A stretch of DNA of 64,000 bases from Engraulis encrasicolus (lineage: Eukaryota; Chordata; Actinopteri; Clupeiformes; Engraulidae). The stretch is taken from assembly GCF_034702125.1 (NCBI RefSeq), contig NC_085866.1, positions 21,570,687 through 21,634,686 of the forward strand, given 5' to 3'. A program made the position numbers and the translations under genes. The notes beneath the pieces were generated by a model. It saw only the letters and a list, made by a program, of their open reading frames with translations. It made no database searches and was not told the DNA's origin. Below are positions 44,458 through 56,895 of this stretch, piece after piece. Position 1 is the stretch's first letter; each line of letters starts with the position of its first letter.

Positions 44458-44936
44458 CATAGAGGTAGAAAATAACACTAGAGGTGACCCCGCCCCCCTT
44501 TTTACGGCAATCTGTAGCGGCCATTATCTGTAGGTAGATCAGAGAAATGGAAATAAACGGAGAACGAGGCTCACCTCTGTCAAAAATGGCTTAATCATGT
44601 GAAAATGTCCATCAACACACTATACAAGGGCAATAGTTGAAGTGTGTTGCTAACTATGTTCATAAAATATATTATTTGATTTTAAAATGTATTTTATCGA
44701 CTCATATGATTTAAGTAGATATTTAGCCTGACATTTCAAATCTGGTCTTTGATTAATGCTACTTCATATTCACACAGTTTTAGTCATTTTTTTGACAGGG
44801 GTGGGCTTGTTCTCCATTGACTTGCATTGTCCGAAGGTACCTACACTACCGACGGAAGTTGGGAAGCTCCATCTGCCATTTCCCAGTGCTGTCGCAAATT
44901 GCTGTATCCTCTGTAGTGTTATTTTTTACCTCTATG
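44458..44936 (+). mobile_element. CATAGAGG-type MITE, copy 1
   Basis: Termini CATAGAGGTAGAAAATAACA and TGTTATTTTTTACCTCTATG. It is the inverted-orientation counterpart of the copy at 58871-59343. Directly abuts the preceding MITE; no clear target duplication. Confidence 0.85.
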
Positions 44937-45790
44937 CGTAGAAAGTCTCGTCTGTGAGTAGAAATGTGTTCATAACATTGATATCCCACCAGCCATCATG
45001 ACCACCTTCTACAGAGGAACCATTCAGAGCATCATCATCACCACCTGTATCACTGTAAAGTCCACTGTGATGGTAGCAGTGAGAGTGAAATTGAAAGTGA
45101 TTGGTCTAGCACAGACAGTGACAGTAGCAGTAAATGAACTTTCCGCCTTGGAGTATACCTTTCCCCAAATGTTCAATAAACTTTATTTATGATTCAACTG
45201 GTTTCCTTCTATTGGGGTCTTGTGGTCTTGTGCACCAACTTGCACGGACTGTGACAGTGACACAGACAGCACAGATCGCAACATTGTCAATATTTCCAGT
45301 AGTTAGTGCTTACAAACATCACATTAGGGTTTGGATTTTTTGAAAAAACACAGAGCTCTCAGACATCGTACCACTAAACCAAGTGTCATAGGTACACCAA
45401 AATATATGACAATATTCATAAACTACACCCTCCAAGCTTTCGTAACTATGATTAGCAGCTACAGAATGGCTCCTATCTAGAGGCCTTGGCAGTTTACTAC
45501 AACATTGAAGTAAAACGTAGGCCTATAGAGCATTCTGGGGTCATGTACAGTACGATGTACAAGAGCATAGTAGGACTGAGTTATATTACTGTTACCAGTC
45601 ATTGTTATTAAGGACATCTTGAAGGTTCAAAAAAGTCTTGTGGAACTTTGTGAAAGTGGTCTAGATCCAGACATCATAACACAATGTAATCGCAGAGGAA
45701 CGGTATGACTGATGCTGGTTGCTAAGGGAGATGTTTTGCCTAGCAAATGTTGCCATGCAAATAGGTACACAAATACAGTATAATGTATTT
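44937..45790. other. No gene seen; first copy of a local duplication
   Basis: The part from about 45433 (CCAAGCTTTCGTAACTATG) to about 45665 (GGTCATGTACA..., GAGTTATATTACTGTTA) is repeated at 45801-45818 plus 47511-47700, where a fold-back Tc1 element splits the second copy. Confidence 0.7.
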
Positions 45791-45820
45791 ATACTGCAGA
45801 CTCCAAGCTTTCATATGGTA

Positions 45821-47508
<1,688 letters not shown>

Positions 47509-47700
47509 CATATCATAAGCTATGATAACCAACTGCATCATGGCTCTAGAGGTCTTGGCAGTGTACTACTAGAATGCATTGAGCATTCTGGGGTCATATA
47601 CAATATGATGTGAAAAAGTATAATGGGAGTGAGTTATATTACTGTTAACACTCAAATTCTTATTCAGGACACCTTGAAGATTAACAAAAAGTCATATGGC

Positions 47701-47702
<2 letters not shown>

Positions 47703-47748
<46 letters not shown>

Positions 47749-47750
47749 GG
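47703..47750. repeat. (GT)n plus 20-base G run
   Basis: GT repeats end in about 20 consecutive G, a potential G-rich structure and a sequencing-error risk. Confidence 0.93.
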
Positions 47751-47781
47751 CATGGTAGGCTACCGTTCCTCCCCGTCTACA

Positions 47782-47959
47782 GGACACGAGTGTGCTCAAC
47801 AAATTAATCGCCAGGTATGTGGTTGAAAACACGTCTCCCCTATCCACTGTGGGGTCGGAGTTAAGGGCTCTTATTGCAAAAAAATCCATCTCATGGAAGA
47901 GAAATGAGCACATCCCTAAATACGTTGTTAAGAACTGGATTAACATTCATCATTGATAA
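47782..47959 (+). pseudogene. hAT/ZBED-like transposase fragment
   Basis: After TCTACAG the plus strand reads DTSVLNKLIARYVVENTSPL, then STVGSELRALIAKKSISWKR and NEHIPKYVV, up to stops near 47956. YVVE..PLSTV..E.F.ALI is typical of ZBED-type hAT transposases in fish. The F of the motif is missing (one codon or so lost). Isolated fragment. Confidence 0.55.
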
Positions 47960-49080
47960 TAGGCCTAGGTCATGTAGGCCTAGATATTTGCAAAAATAAC
48001 ATCACAGCCAAAATAACATCACAGAAAAAGGATGAAAACCCCATTTAACTGTTTCTTTGACATTTTAAGCAAAACAAAAAAAAAAAGAACACAAAAAATG
48101 TTTTTCCTGATGACTAGTTACTTTTATGGTGAAGTAACGCAGTTACTAACGCCATAACTTTCCCAGCACTGCCCGGTACTGTATGAGATAATACTGTCAC
48201 ATGTATTCAACAGCTTTGGTTGATAGTAGCACACCACACCACCTCACCTGCTGTGTCAACTGCAAATGTTGACATGTCACGGTATAGACATTGTACAGTA
48301 TATCACGTAAGTGAGCACACCCCTCACATTTTTGCAGATTTTGCTAAATTTTGAGTCTGCACCTGTCTTAAATAGATTGTTATGGGATTTGAATACAATC
48401 CTATGGGGAGTATCATGATCTGCTTCAGTGGTCACAGTGCATGTTGAGATGCATGTTTCTTTTAGGTGTAATTCAGATTTCCAGTGTTGACAGCAGTCAT
48501 GCATCACCAAACCATGTCAGTCCCACTACCATACCCGATACCTGGCTGTGCAGTATCGGCCGATACCGATACCATACCGATACCGATACCACCCTATTTG
48601 AAATGTATATGAAGGGCTGCAGTGCATACTACTTGGATGTAAAATCATTGCATGGCTTTGTCAGGCTGCTGCCTACCTTTGTGAAACAGGAAAAAGACTA
48701 ATACAAAGTGAATCCAGCAAAACTTCTTATACTTTTTAAATACCTCTATGAAATAACTAATTTCAAGGCACAAGCACCTGTAAATGGTATCGGTGCCCTA
48801 GTTGTCGGTATTCGCTGATACCGATACCACCATTTCACTGCACTGGTCGTCTCACTGAACATTTACATATTCAGTTATCCAGCGCATATAACGGCTAGGT
48901 AATAAAAAAACACAAAAAGGAAATACACGTAAATAAAATGTCATTCTCTGTTCTTTTTTTCTCTCCTTTCTTTCATTTGTGATATGTGTAACTATGTGAC
49001 TATGAATACATTGTACCTCTCCAGACCCAGGCCTTCACCTTCTAAGACAGTTACAGAGACTCTCACTCATTCTTTCATCT
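47960..49080. other. Repeat-rich stretch, no gene seen
   Basis: Contains an end resembling fish Tc1-like DNA (GTGAGCACACCCCTCACATT near 48310). Contains also a palindromic GGTATCGG/CCGATACC repeat (about 48525-48600 and 48785-48840), likely another MITE pair. The third and later exons of the minus-strand transposase-like gene at 49377-50141 should lie here or further left but were not found. Confidence 0.55.
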
Positions 49081-49084
49081 CTTC

Positions 49085-49092
49085 CTCTCTCT

Positions 49093-49161
<69 letters not shown>

Positions 49162-49198
49162 ACTCACTCACTCACTCACTCACTCACTCACTCACTCA

Positions 49199-49268
<70 letters not shown>
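49085..49268. repeat. (CT)n, (CACT)n, (CA)n compound microsatellite
   Basis: Three adjacent pure arrays: CT to about 49157, CACT/ACTC to about 49200, then CA to about 49268. Confidence 0.97.
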
Positions 49269-49269
<1 letters not shown>

Positions 49270-49376
49270 GATTCAAAAACTGAAAAAGTATCCATAGTGT
49301 CCAGATGCCAAAGGACACTAAGCTTATATAGCAGTTATATAAATGTTATTATTATGGTGCAATGCGATATACATAC

Positions 49377-49481
49377 CGATAGATGAACCTTGACCAATCA
49401 AACAGTGATAATTTTGAGTTTTGGAAAATGGATCGATGTCTGACCGACTGCTTCACCTTTTGATGGCCTTTGCGACATATC
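49377..49481 (-). CDS. ISXO2/Merlin transposase-like gene, exon 2
   Basis: Minus-strand exon with acceptor CAATCCACAG (ending at 49482) and donor ATCG/GTATGT (49376-49375). Joined to exon 1 in phase 2 it continues WICRKGHQKVKQSVRHRSIF then QNSKLSLFDWSRFIYR. That is the second half of the zinc-ribbon and the start of the DDE domain region in ISXO2-type (Merlin) transposase-like proteins. The reading frame is intact over both exons; phase 2 at the end. Next exon not found. Confidence 0.7.
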
Positions 49482-49959
49482 CTGTGGATTGCAATACAAG
49501 TCAATGAAGTGACGTTTGCTTTATGTGTCATATGCACAGGTCATTGAAATTGTGTTTTCTCTATCCAATGCAAAGATCCATAACCATGATTGGCATAAAC
49601 AAGATAACGGCCTACAGACTGGGCAATGCATGGCCAAAATGTCATTTTCTGACATTAGGTGTTACAACCATTAATAGACCTACATATTAATTAAATATTG
49701 ATTGCAATATAATGCCTCTTGGAGAATGCAACAAAAAGTAATAGGCTAATGTGATTTACAAAATAGCTGCATGATGACCTGTGGTTGCACCACCCTGACA
49801 TGTGCTACTACACCTTTGAATAACATAGGCATACATATGCATAGGCTACGCATGCAACACCCTCTAAATTTTGCCTAAATGCATAGGCATATCTATTAAT
49901 AGTAATGTGGAATAAAGACATTTATAAACGTAAACTTTAAAAGCCAAACAACAGCCTAC

Positions 49960-50141
49960 CATTCATAACGGTCCCCACTCGACTTCTTTGTTAGGGTCAT
50001 TCTTCTCCTGCACCTCCTGCACTTCATTTTGTTCCGTAAGACGCGTTTTTTTTGCAGAAAGCTGATTAGCTTGAAATGCTTCCTGTGAGATTTGCCGTGG
50101 TCTTCAGACAGCTTCCTAAATTTCTTATACAGGCGCGTCAT
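49960..50141 (-). CDS. ISXO2/Merlin transposase-like gene, exon 1
   Basis: ATG at 50141-50139 opens MTRLYKKFRKLSEDH..., a basic helix (Lys/Arg-rich, residues about 1-40), followed by KMKCRRCRRRMTLTKKSSGD. The paired CxxC is the first half of a zinc ribbon (the second Cys-containing half is in exon 2). Donor GAATG/GTAGGC at 49959-49958 gives phase 2, matching exon 2. In Merlin-type proteins this ribbon precedes the ISXO2 DDE domain. Either an active or old transposon, or a domesticated gene; two exons open and spliced cleanly favour selection or recent origin. Confidence 0.72.
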
Positions 50142-50578
50142 GTTGTTTGCTTCAAAGTCCTTATTAACTATCTCTGCTTGCTTAACAAATGGCAGTATCT
50201 CAGCATTTACTCTCTTTATAGTATGACATAGAGATGCTGAACTGTAGATGCCACGTTTAGTCTTAAGGATAAGTTAAACAAGCCGGCATGTTTGTACAGT
50301 GTTCACACGCTTAGATTGAGTGGTACTCTAATACTGCGGTTGTACAGTGATTTTTACATTGCAATGGTGCAAGCAGATTAACGCCCCGGACAAATATGGC
50401 TGCGGTGTAATTCAGCCGTTCGGTGCATAATGTCAGAGATGAATAATAGTAAATGGTCGCGGTCGTGACAGCGCAGGCGCAATATATGGTACGGTCGTCA
50501 GACTAACGTAGCCAAAGATTTTGATAGGAAGGTCTAACTGTCTCTGATGTAGCTCTATCTGACCATCTTCCTTGAACC
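50142..50578. promoter_or_regulatory. Putative bidirectional promoter
   Basis: About 437 bases separate the two divergent start codons. The segment near 50380-50500 is relatively CpG-rich, has an NRF1-like GCGCAGGCGC (about 50471), and contains ACAAATATGGCTGCGG, near a YY1-like site. No TATA box evident. Inferred from position and composition only. Confidence 0.45.
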
Positions 50579-50711
50579 ATGGTGGGAACACGTAAAAAGC
50601 GCGGACGACAAATGCCCTCTACATCAAAAACAGCCGATCAAGTAGACTTGATCGAAGAAACAATGGAACTTCAACCAAACGAAGAGCAAAATGACATGGC
50701 CGTAGTCCAAG
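50579..50711 (+). CDS. CCDC106-like gene, coding exon 1
   Basis: ATG at 50579 sits in a strong context (ACCATGG). The exon encodes MVGTRKKRGRQMPSTSKTAD then QVDLIEETMELQPNEEQND and MAVVQG, and ends at donor CAAG/GTAAGT with phase 1. The basic start (RKKRGR) looks like a nuclear targeting segment and the rest is acidic. Family call rests on the downstream exons. No other start is needed. Confidence 0.68.
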
Positions 50712-51756
50712 GTAAGTTAAGTTTAGTGTTTACAGCCAGAAATGATTTAAGAGGAAAGAACTTTGTTAGGCTACAGCTAATATGACATCACCATGCTACA
50801 CGTGTTAATTAGCAATGCCCGTCAGTCTTGCTGAATGATAGTGAGACTAATAATCAGGAAAAATGAGGCTTTGATAATTGCATTTTATTTTCAAATAGCA
50901 TAGCATAGCTTTTCCCTTTGAAGCTGGCTTTTACAAGCATTCCGTACTTAGCATCACCATGATGAGGATAGCGCTCTAGTCAGCTATAGCGTTTCAGGCA
51001 CGAATCCTCACGTGGAACGTATTTCTCGATCTGAAATGGATCACTTGTGCACATTGTTCATAGCATAATTATGCACTGAAACAATGGTGCTCCAAGTGTT
51101 TTCGGACAGTCCGGTTTTAACGTTGGTAGCAAAACTTCACGAGCTAGTAGTTTTCAGCTCGTATTGTGTAGTTTATTGTTGAAATTGCAAATGGTAAATA
51201 TCTAGAGATTATGTAATAGGGTTTGTGTTAGCTGATTTTGAAAGAGAACATTTGACTTCAGAAGATTACATTTCGTTCGGTGATGTTACTTCTCCCCGCT
51301 CCTGTGTGTAGGTGAGAATTTGGATGAACTGATTGGGTACATGGGTGAGATGTGAATGTTGATAATCCGGCTTCTCACTTTATTATTAATAAAAAGGAAA
51401 GAAACTAATGATCGGAAATACTTAAAATTGCGGGCAGTGCATCTACAATCCATGAAAGCGAAACATTATTTATGGAAATAATGTTAACTTCTTCATGATA
51501 TTGTAATAGTGTGGTCAGGATCTGCATGCTGTCATTATGCTAATGTGGAAATTTAATCCCAAAATGATGTGGGTCCTCCATAATATTTTCAGACTTCACA
51601 GTTAGGCACTATCTGTTCACCGTTGAGCCACAACCTTGCCTGTACTGTACATTTACATGGAGTGCAAATAAGAGATGTGTGCATTGCAGCTGTGTTTTTC
51701 CTGAGGGTGGGTTATCCCTTTAAAAGTTTATATTGAACATTATTGACAGCAATCAC

Positions 51757-51827
<71 letters not shown>

Positions 51828-51857
51828 CATGCATGTGCTTGTTTGTTTGTTTGTTAG
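50712..51857 (+). other. Intron of the CCDC106-like gene
   Basis: Contains a fragment of the hairpin MITE family of 35706 (about 51440-51515) and a (GT)n array (about 51763-51824). The acceptor is TTTGTTTGTTAG. Confidence 0.75.
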
Positions 51858-51956
51858 TGACGTCCCCACCCCACCCATCCCCATCACTGGGCAGTTACAT
51901 TCGACAGCTCGACAAAGTGACCAAGGAGAGGGACGCATACAAAAACCAGCTGTCAT
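51858..51956 (+). CDS. CCDC106-like gene, coding exon 2 (coiled-coil segment)
   Basis: Phase 1 in and out, donor TCAT/GTAAGT. Encodes VTSPPHPSPSLGSYIRQLDK then VTKERDAYKNQLS. The segment LDKVTKERDAYKNQL has the heptad-like look and position of the short coiled coil in CCDC106 (human: an E-E-R-D-F-L-R-C-Q-L type stretch). Confidence 0.68.
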
Positions 51957-53849
51957 GTAAGTTGTAGCATTGCTATTATTGTGTTTTATAAGTTGTATGT
52001 TAGAAGCCCAGGACTGCATTTGTATGTATCTGATAATGTTGAAGTGTATATCACAGGTTAATCACTACTTTGGATCAATGTGTAGGCACCAGGGTTCACG
52101 TTAGCCGGCTGTGGCCGGACATTAGCCGTTTTGCATGCATGAATGACCGGCAAAATAAAATGTGACCGGACAAAATGTCAGACAAAAAAATGACTACTAC
52201 AATTAATCATTAAATAATATTAGCTCATTTTAAATACTGAATAATACACAAAACACCAGTGATATGAAAATGAAAAAAGCCGAAAATAGTTATGAATAGC
52301 CTATGTAAATGAACGCGTAATAGTCTAAACAGCACGCAATAGTGTTGCTTGCGCTCTCGTCCCCCACGGCGTTCTCCCCGATCAAGTTGCTTCCCTAGGC
52401 CTATCACTTCACTTTTTTTTTAAATCAGTAAACACAAAGGGCATTGCACTTGCAAGTCTCTATTTTCTCTATTTTCCTACTACGCGCGTTGGATCCATGT
52501 TTTTAGATGCGTCCCAGCATCTCTATAAGAGGGTAGGCTACCGGTATGTCTGTCCGTCAGTCCGTCTGAAACGCGGTCTTCAAATTGTTCCCTCCTGTGT
52601 CCACAAGGTGGGAGAGTTGACTATTTGGCCCGGAGCACGCAGCTGATTGCATTGTGAGACAAGTGCAGCGCGAGTGCAATGCAAGTGCTGGTAGGCTACA
52701 TTGAATAAGAAGCAGTGATAATGCCAGTTGCCCTGTAGCCAGGACAACTGAGGGGGGCATTCAATTTTCGGCATTATTCTGCGTTTGAGCCGTGTTCTCG
52801 GGCATATTGCAAGGGAGGTTTATTCATTTTCTGCTGACGGCCGTGTGGACCGCACTGGTGCTTTCCGCTGTGCCCAGACAGATTTGCAGTAGGCCTAGTT
52901 TGAATTTGGTAAACCCTGTCACTCCTACAATGAAGCTGACTGCTTTGTGCCTTGACGTTAAAAAGCTTGGAGCGCACGATTCACCCAAATGGTTTTACTT
53001 ATTCATTATTTGTCGCTGTTTACATTCTTTCTCACTTGGACATGACGCTGAAATGGCGTGATGGGCCTACTAAAGGTGACGAGAGCCCCAAAAATATTCA
53101 GCATAATTCGAACACTGGTAGGCTATTTTACTGACTCACGGTCCCATGGCTCCCTGTAGCGGTCATGATATAATATTGCCAATGATTTCTTACCCGTACG
53201 GCATAATATCAATCACACACCGTACAGAATGCAGGGCTACCGCTACTGAATGGCCTCGCCTGACGTCACACAATAGATTAGAATTCTTTTGAACATGTTA
53301 CTGAAAATACACACTTTCCCCCATTATATTTCATTTTCTGATGGCCTGTTGCATGAAAAAAAAAATTGAAGTGGTAGAACTATCACAGGAATTCCATTAT
53401 TTTGAATAAAAATTAACCTGAGATATACACTTTTAAACGTGCATTTTGTAAGATGGTTCCCAGAGTGGGTATTGCGATTAGGCTCGTTGTGATTAGGGTG
53501 ACCACCCGTCCCGTGTAGCACGTGCGTGTACAGCGTTTGAAGCCCAAATCATGCGTCCCGCGAATTGACATTTTGTCCCGCTTAATCAAGTCTGCTCGAG
53601 AAAAGAAAAGAAAGTCTCTCAATCCCTGAGGCCTAGGCAGTCCCACAGGGGTTCCAAGACCCACCTGCATCCAAGCAAGTCAGAGGTGGCATATTACTTC
53701 GTTCCATGTTACTTTTTAACACCTCGCCATAGCAGCAAACCGACCGATTCTTCCTTGTTATGCGTTCTATATTATGAAAGCTAACCGCGAGTAGCGGCAA
53801 TTCTCAATACCGATGCGACGTGCGCATCGCAACGCGAGGGAAATGTAGG

Positions 53850-54680
53850 CTGACATTTAGTATGAATGACAAGTGTGCTGAATTACAGATATGGAGGTTC
53901 GGGGTTCGAACCCCAGTCGAAGCCATGTTGATTTTCAAAATTATATCATATGCAGTGTTCCTTGGCCAACTTAAAATGCCATGTATGTCATTTAGTATGA
54001 ATGGCAAATGTGTTGAATTACAGATATGGAGGTTCGGGGTTCGAACCCCAGTCGAAGCCATGTTGATTTTCAAAATTATATCATATGCACTGTTCCTTGG
54101 CCAACTTAAAATGCCATGTATGTCATTTAGTATGAATGGCAAATGTGCTGAATTACAGATATGGAGGTTGGGGGTTCAAACCCAACCTGAAGCCATGTTG
54201 ATTTTCAAAATTATATCATATGCAGCGTTCCTTGGCCAACTTAAAATGCCATGTATGTCATTTAGTATGAATGGCAAATGTGCTGAATTACAGATATGGA
54301 GTTTGGGCGTTCGAACCCCAGTCACAGCCATGTTGATTTTCAAAATTATATCATATGCAGTGTTCCTTGGCCAACTTAAAATGCCATGTATGTCATTTAG
54401 TATGCATGGAAAATGTGCTGAATTACAGATATGGAGGTTGGGGGTTCGAACCCCAGTCAAAGCCATGTTGATTTTCAAAACGAGATCATATGCAGTGTTC
54501 CTTAGCCAACTTCAAATATCATGTATTGTATGTCATTTAATATCAATGCCAAAGGTGTTGAATTAGAGATATGGAGATTGTGAGTTCAAATCCCACTCGG
54601 ACATTGTTGATTTTCAAAATTATATCAGTGTTCCTTAGCCAACTTAAAATACCATGTATGTCATTTAGTATATCCCCAAA
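53850..54680 (+). repeat. 135-bp satellite, about six copies, with a Pol III B-box-like core
   Basis: Copies of AATTACAGATATGGAGG begin at 53881, 54016, 54151, 54286 and 54421, exactly 135 bases apart; a divergent sixth (AATTAGAGATATGGAG) is at 54561. Each unit has GGGGTTCGAACCCC or a variant, with the B-box consensus GGTTCGAANCC and a perfect stem. A weak A-box-like TGGCAAATGTG lies about 35 bases upstream. Because 135 is divisible by three, a 248-codon plus-strand frame and others run through; these are artefacts. Confidence 0.92.
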
Positions 54681-54689
54681 ACGCAGAGC

Positions 54690-54885
54690 TACAACACTTT
54701 CAAGATGGCTGAATCCAAGATGGCTGAATTGTTTGGCCCATAACTTCTGACTGGGTGGATGGATTTTTCCCAACATTTCTATTAGCTTTGTTTTCTCAAT
54801 AGTACTTTGTTTCATCTCTGCCCCAAAAGGCAAGCCCGCTTCCAGCATTTTCTGTGAGAATGCAATCTAGTTACCTTATTTAACT
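54690..54885. repeat. Old interspersed repeat (AAGATGGCTGAATC... CACAGAAAATGCTGG)
   Basis: The sequence around GGCAAGCCCGCTTCCAGCAT at about 54831 occurs in reverse complement near 57150 (ATGCTGGAAGCGGGCTTGCC), flanked on both by AGAATGC. Confidence 0.75.
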
Positions 54886-55754
54886 TTACCGTCAGTTAAT
54901 GTACGTCATACAGGCTAGGGCTATGGACCGCAATTAACAGTAATTGCACGGAGATTTCCCGACATAAGGCGACAGCAATACAGTTAATTCGCTGAGTGAA
55001 GTCTGGCGGCCGCATATATCGGACCGACTGTCAAGGTGTAGTTTGCGTCAATGAGGTTGCCTCGCATCTCGAGGCCATAAGCAAAAGGCTAGGAGGAGAG
55101 GGACACACGGACGTCGTGAACAGGTCGTAAAAACGGACCGATGGCCACCCTAGGTAGCACTGCATAAATAGGTGCGGTATATGATGTGATTCATAGCATT
55201 GTTTTGTTTGAACAATAATTTTGACCTGCACAGAATATTCTGTGCTTAAATTCACAAATTAATGGCTTCATAGACCTGAAAGCACCATTAATGTTGATTT
55301 TGCTATACAAAATGTCGGCCATCTTGGATTTTGTCATTGATTTTGTATAATGTAATGGCTGGCTCACATGTATGTAACAAATATTACAAATACAAGTCAA
55401 CACAATAGCTTTCACAGCGGCTCCTGCTTCTGTAACTGTGTCGCAGTCACATTTTCAGGGGAGCACACCCAGTCACTGCGGAGGGGGGAAAATAACTGCG
55501 TGGCTGACTGCATCACGACGCAGCAAAGTTGGTTTCAGAGCATAAATCACCCTTTAGTGTGCGTGTGTGTGGGCGTATTATTTATACCCCACCTTTTACT
55601 GGTAGGATCTGGGAAAACTGGACCTTGGTGACTTTTACTTGAAGACCCCTGACCTATGATGTTTGTAGGTCAAACCGGCAAAGGAAATCGGCTTATTTGC
55701 ATTTTCTGTTAATGTATTGTAATTCTTTTTTCTTTTTTGTCCTCTTATATTTAG

Positions 55755-55988
55755 TTTTGAAAAAAAGTGCAGCTTCTCCAGCTCTGCAGGGCTCTGCAGA
55801 GCCACCCAAACTGGACACGTCAGGACGCAAAAAGGACACCTCTGTTTCATCGTCGTCATCATCATCCTCTTCCTCCTCTTCCTCCTCTTCCTCCTCCGCC
55901 TCTGAGGATGAGGTGCAGCAGCAGGGGAAGGCAAAGCGTAAATCGAAGAAATCCAAGAAAGTCAAAAAGTCTACTTTCCAGAAAAGAG
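55755..55988 (+). CDS. CCDC106-like gene, coding exon 3 (Ser/acidic/Lys-rich)
   Basis: Acceptor TTTAG, donor AGAG/GTGAGA, phase 1 in and out; 78 codons open. Encodes LKKSAASPALQGSAEPPKLD, then a serine run of about 16 residues followed by ASEDEVQQQGKAKRKSKKSK and KVKKSTFQKR. Human CCDC106 likewise has a Ser/Glu stretch followed by a basic cluster before its C-terminal domain. That C-terminal domain (the exon starting RYKKIL...F in the family) was not found up to 64 kb, so the gene is 3'-incomplete. Other low-complexity nuclear proteins remain possible. Confidence 0.68.
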
Positions 55989-56092
55989 GTGAGACCAACC
56001 CCATTTTGAAGTATGCCAAAACTATGAGAATGTTTATCAATTTAGATAGTCAAAAGCTCTGAAAAGCAGCACAAACGTATTGAGGATAAACA

Positions 56093-56887
56093 CAGGGACG
56101 CAGGAAGTGGGGTGCTCCGGGTGCTGCAGCACCCCCCATACTGGACAACAGACGCAGCTGCACTTGTGTATTACCCTAAATTCAGACATACTTTTAGTGA
56201 GTCTTAAATATGGCCTACGTCAAATGCAAACTAAAGGTGGCTTTCACACTCTCCCTGTATCAATAGCCAGCAATGGCACGAGCTGCTTTGGCGCTTAGCC
56301 TACTTCTCTCGCCGATCACCACAAACTCTTTGGCCGTCAGAGTGTAATCACATTCGGGAAGCAGTATGCCTGTCTGTGTGTGCGTGCGTGCTTTTGTGCG
56401 CGGGCGGGGAGACAGTGCAGGGGTCCTGATCGTATGCATCTTGAGATACACCGTCGTAATTGCAAGAAAATCTAAATTGTTTGAAAGCCCGGTCACCTCT
56501 CACAAGTGCATCGCATAGCCTAGTCATGCATTTAAATTTCACACATTGTAGACTGCCCATGGAGAAGAGAGAAACTGTCACGGCAGCGCGATTTGCTCTT
56601 GAACACGACCTCACCTCCACATTAGGTGCGCGTTTCCCTTCCTCAAGAAGAACTTAATAATTTTGAAGTGAAATGTTAAACAAAAAAAAAGGTAAAATCT
56701 AGTCATCCTTGGTTAGGCTACATAAAACATAAAGAAGTTAGTCAGATGGGATTCGCCATTCTTCATCCTAAAATTGATTAGAATGCAGGAAATTGCATCT
56801 AAAAAACACGTTTTTTTCTGGGAGAGGACTCCCAGACCCTCCGCCGACCACAGCACCCCCTGCTTAAAATGAGTTCCTGCGTCCCTG
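56093..56887. mobile_element. hAT-type non-autonomous element, 795 bp, perfect 8-bp duplication
   Basis: Termini CAGGGACGCAGGAA and TTCCTGCGTCCCTG are inverted repeats. GATAAACA occurs immediately before (56085-56092) and immediately after (56888-56895), an exact 8-bp target duplication. The CAGGG start fits hAT termini. No transposase recognised inside. It lies just after the CCDC106-like exon 3. Confidence 0.94.
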
Positions 56888-56895
56888 GATAAACA

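Larger units (their letters stand above)
51957..55754 (+). other. Intron 2 of the CCDC106-like gene, 3.8 kb, satellite-bearing
   Basis: Contains the 135-bp satellite (53850-54680) and an old repeat at about 54690-54880 that is inverted near 57140-57185. No additional exon recognised between 52000 and 53800 or 54900 and 55740. The acceptor is CTTATATTTAG. Confidence 0.7.

Noticed and set aside
53881..54480. Possible true tRNA genes in the satellite
   Set aside because: A B-box and T-arm-like stem are present, but no acceptor stem, anticodon arm or credible A-box is formed.
53820..54566. 248-codon open frame on the plus strand
   Set aside because: It runs through the 135-bp satellite, whose length is a multiple of three; the peptide merely repeats every 45 residues and the opposite strand is open too.
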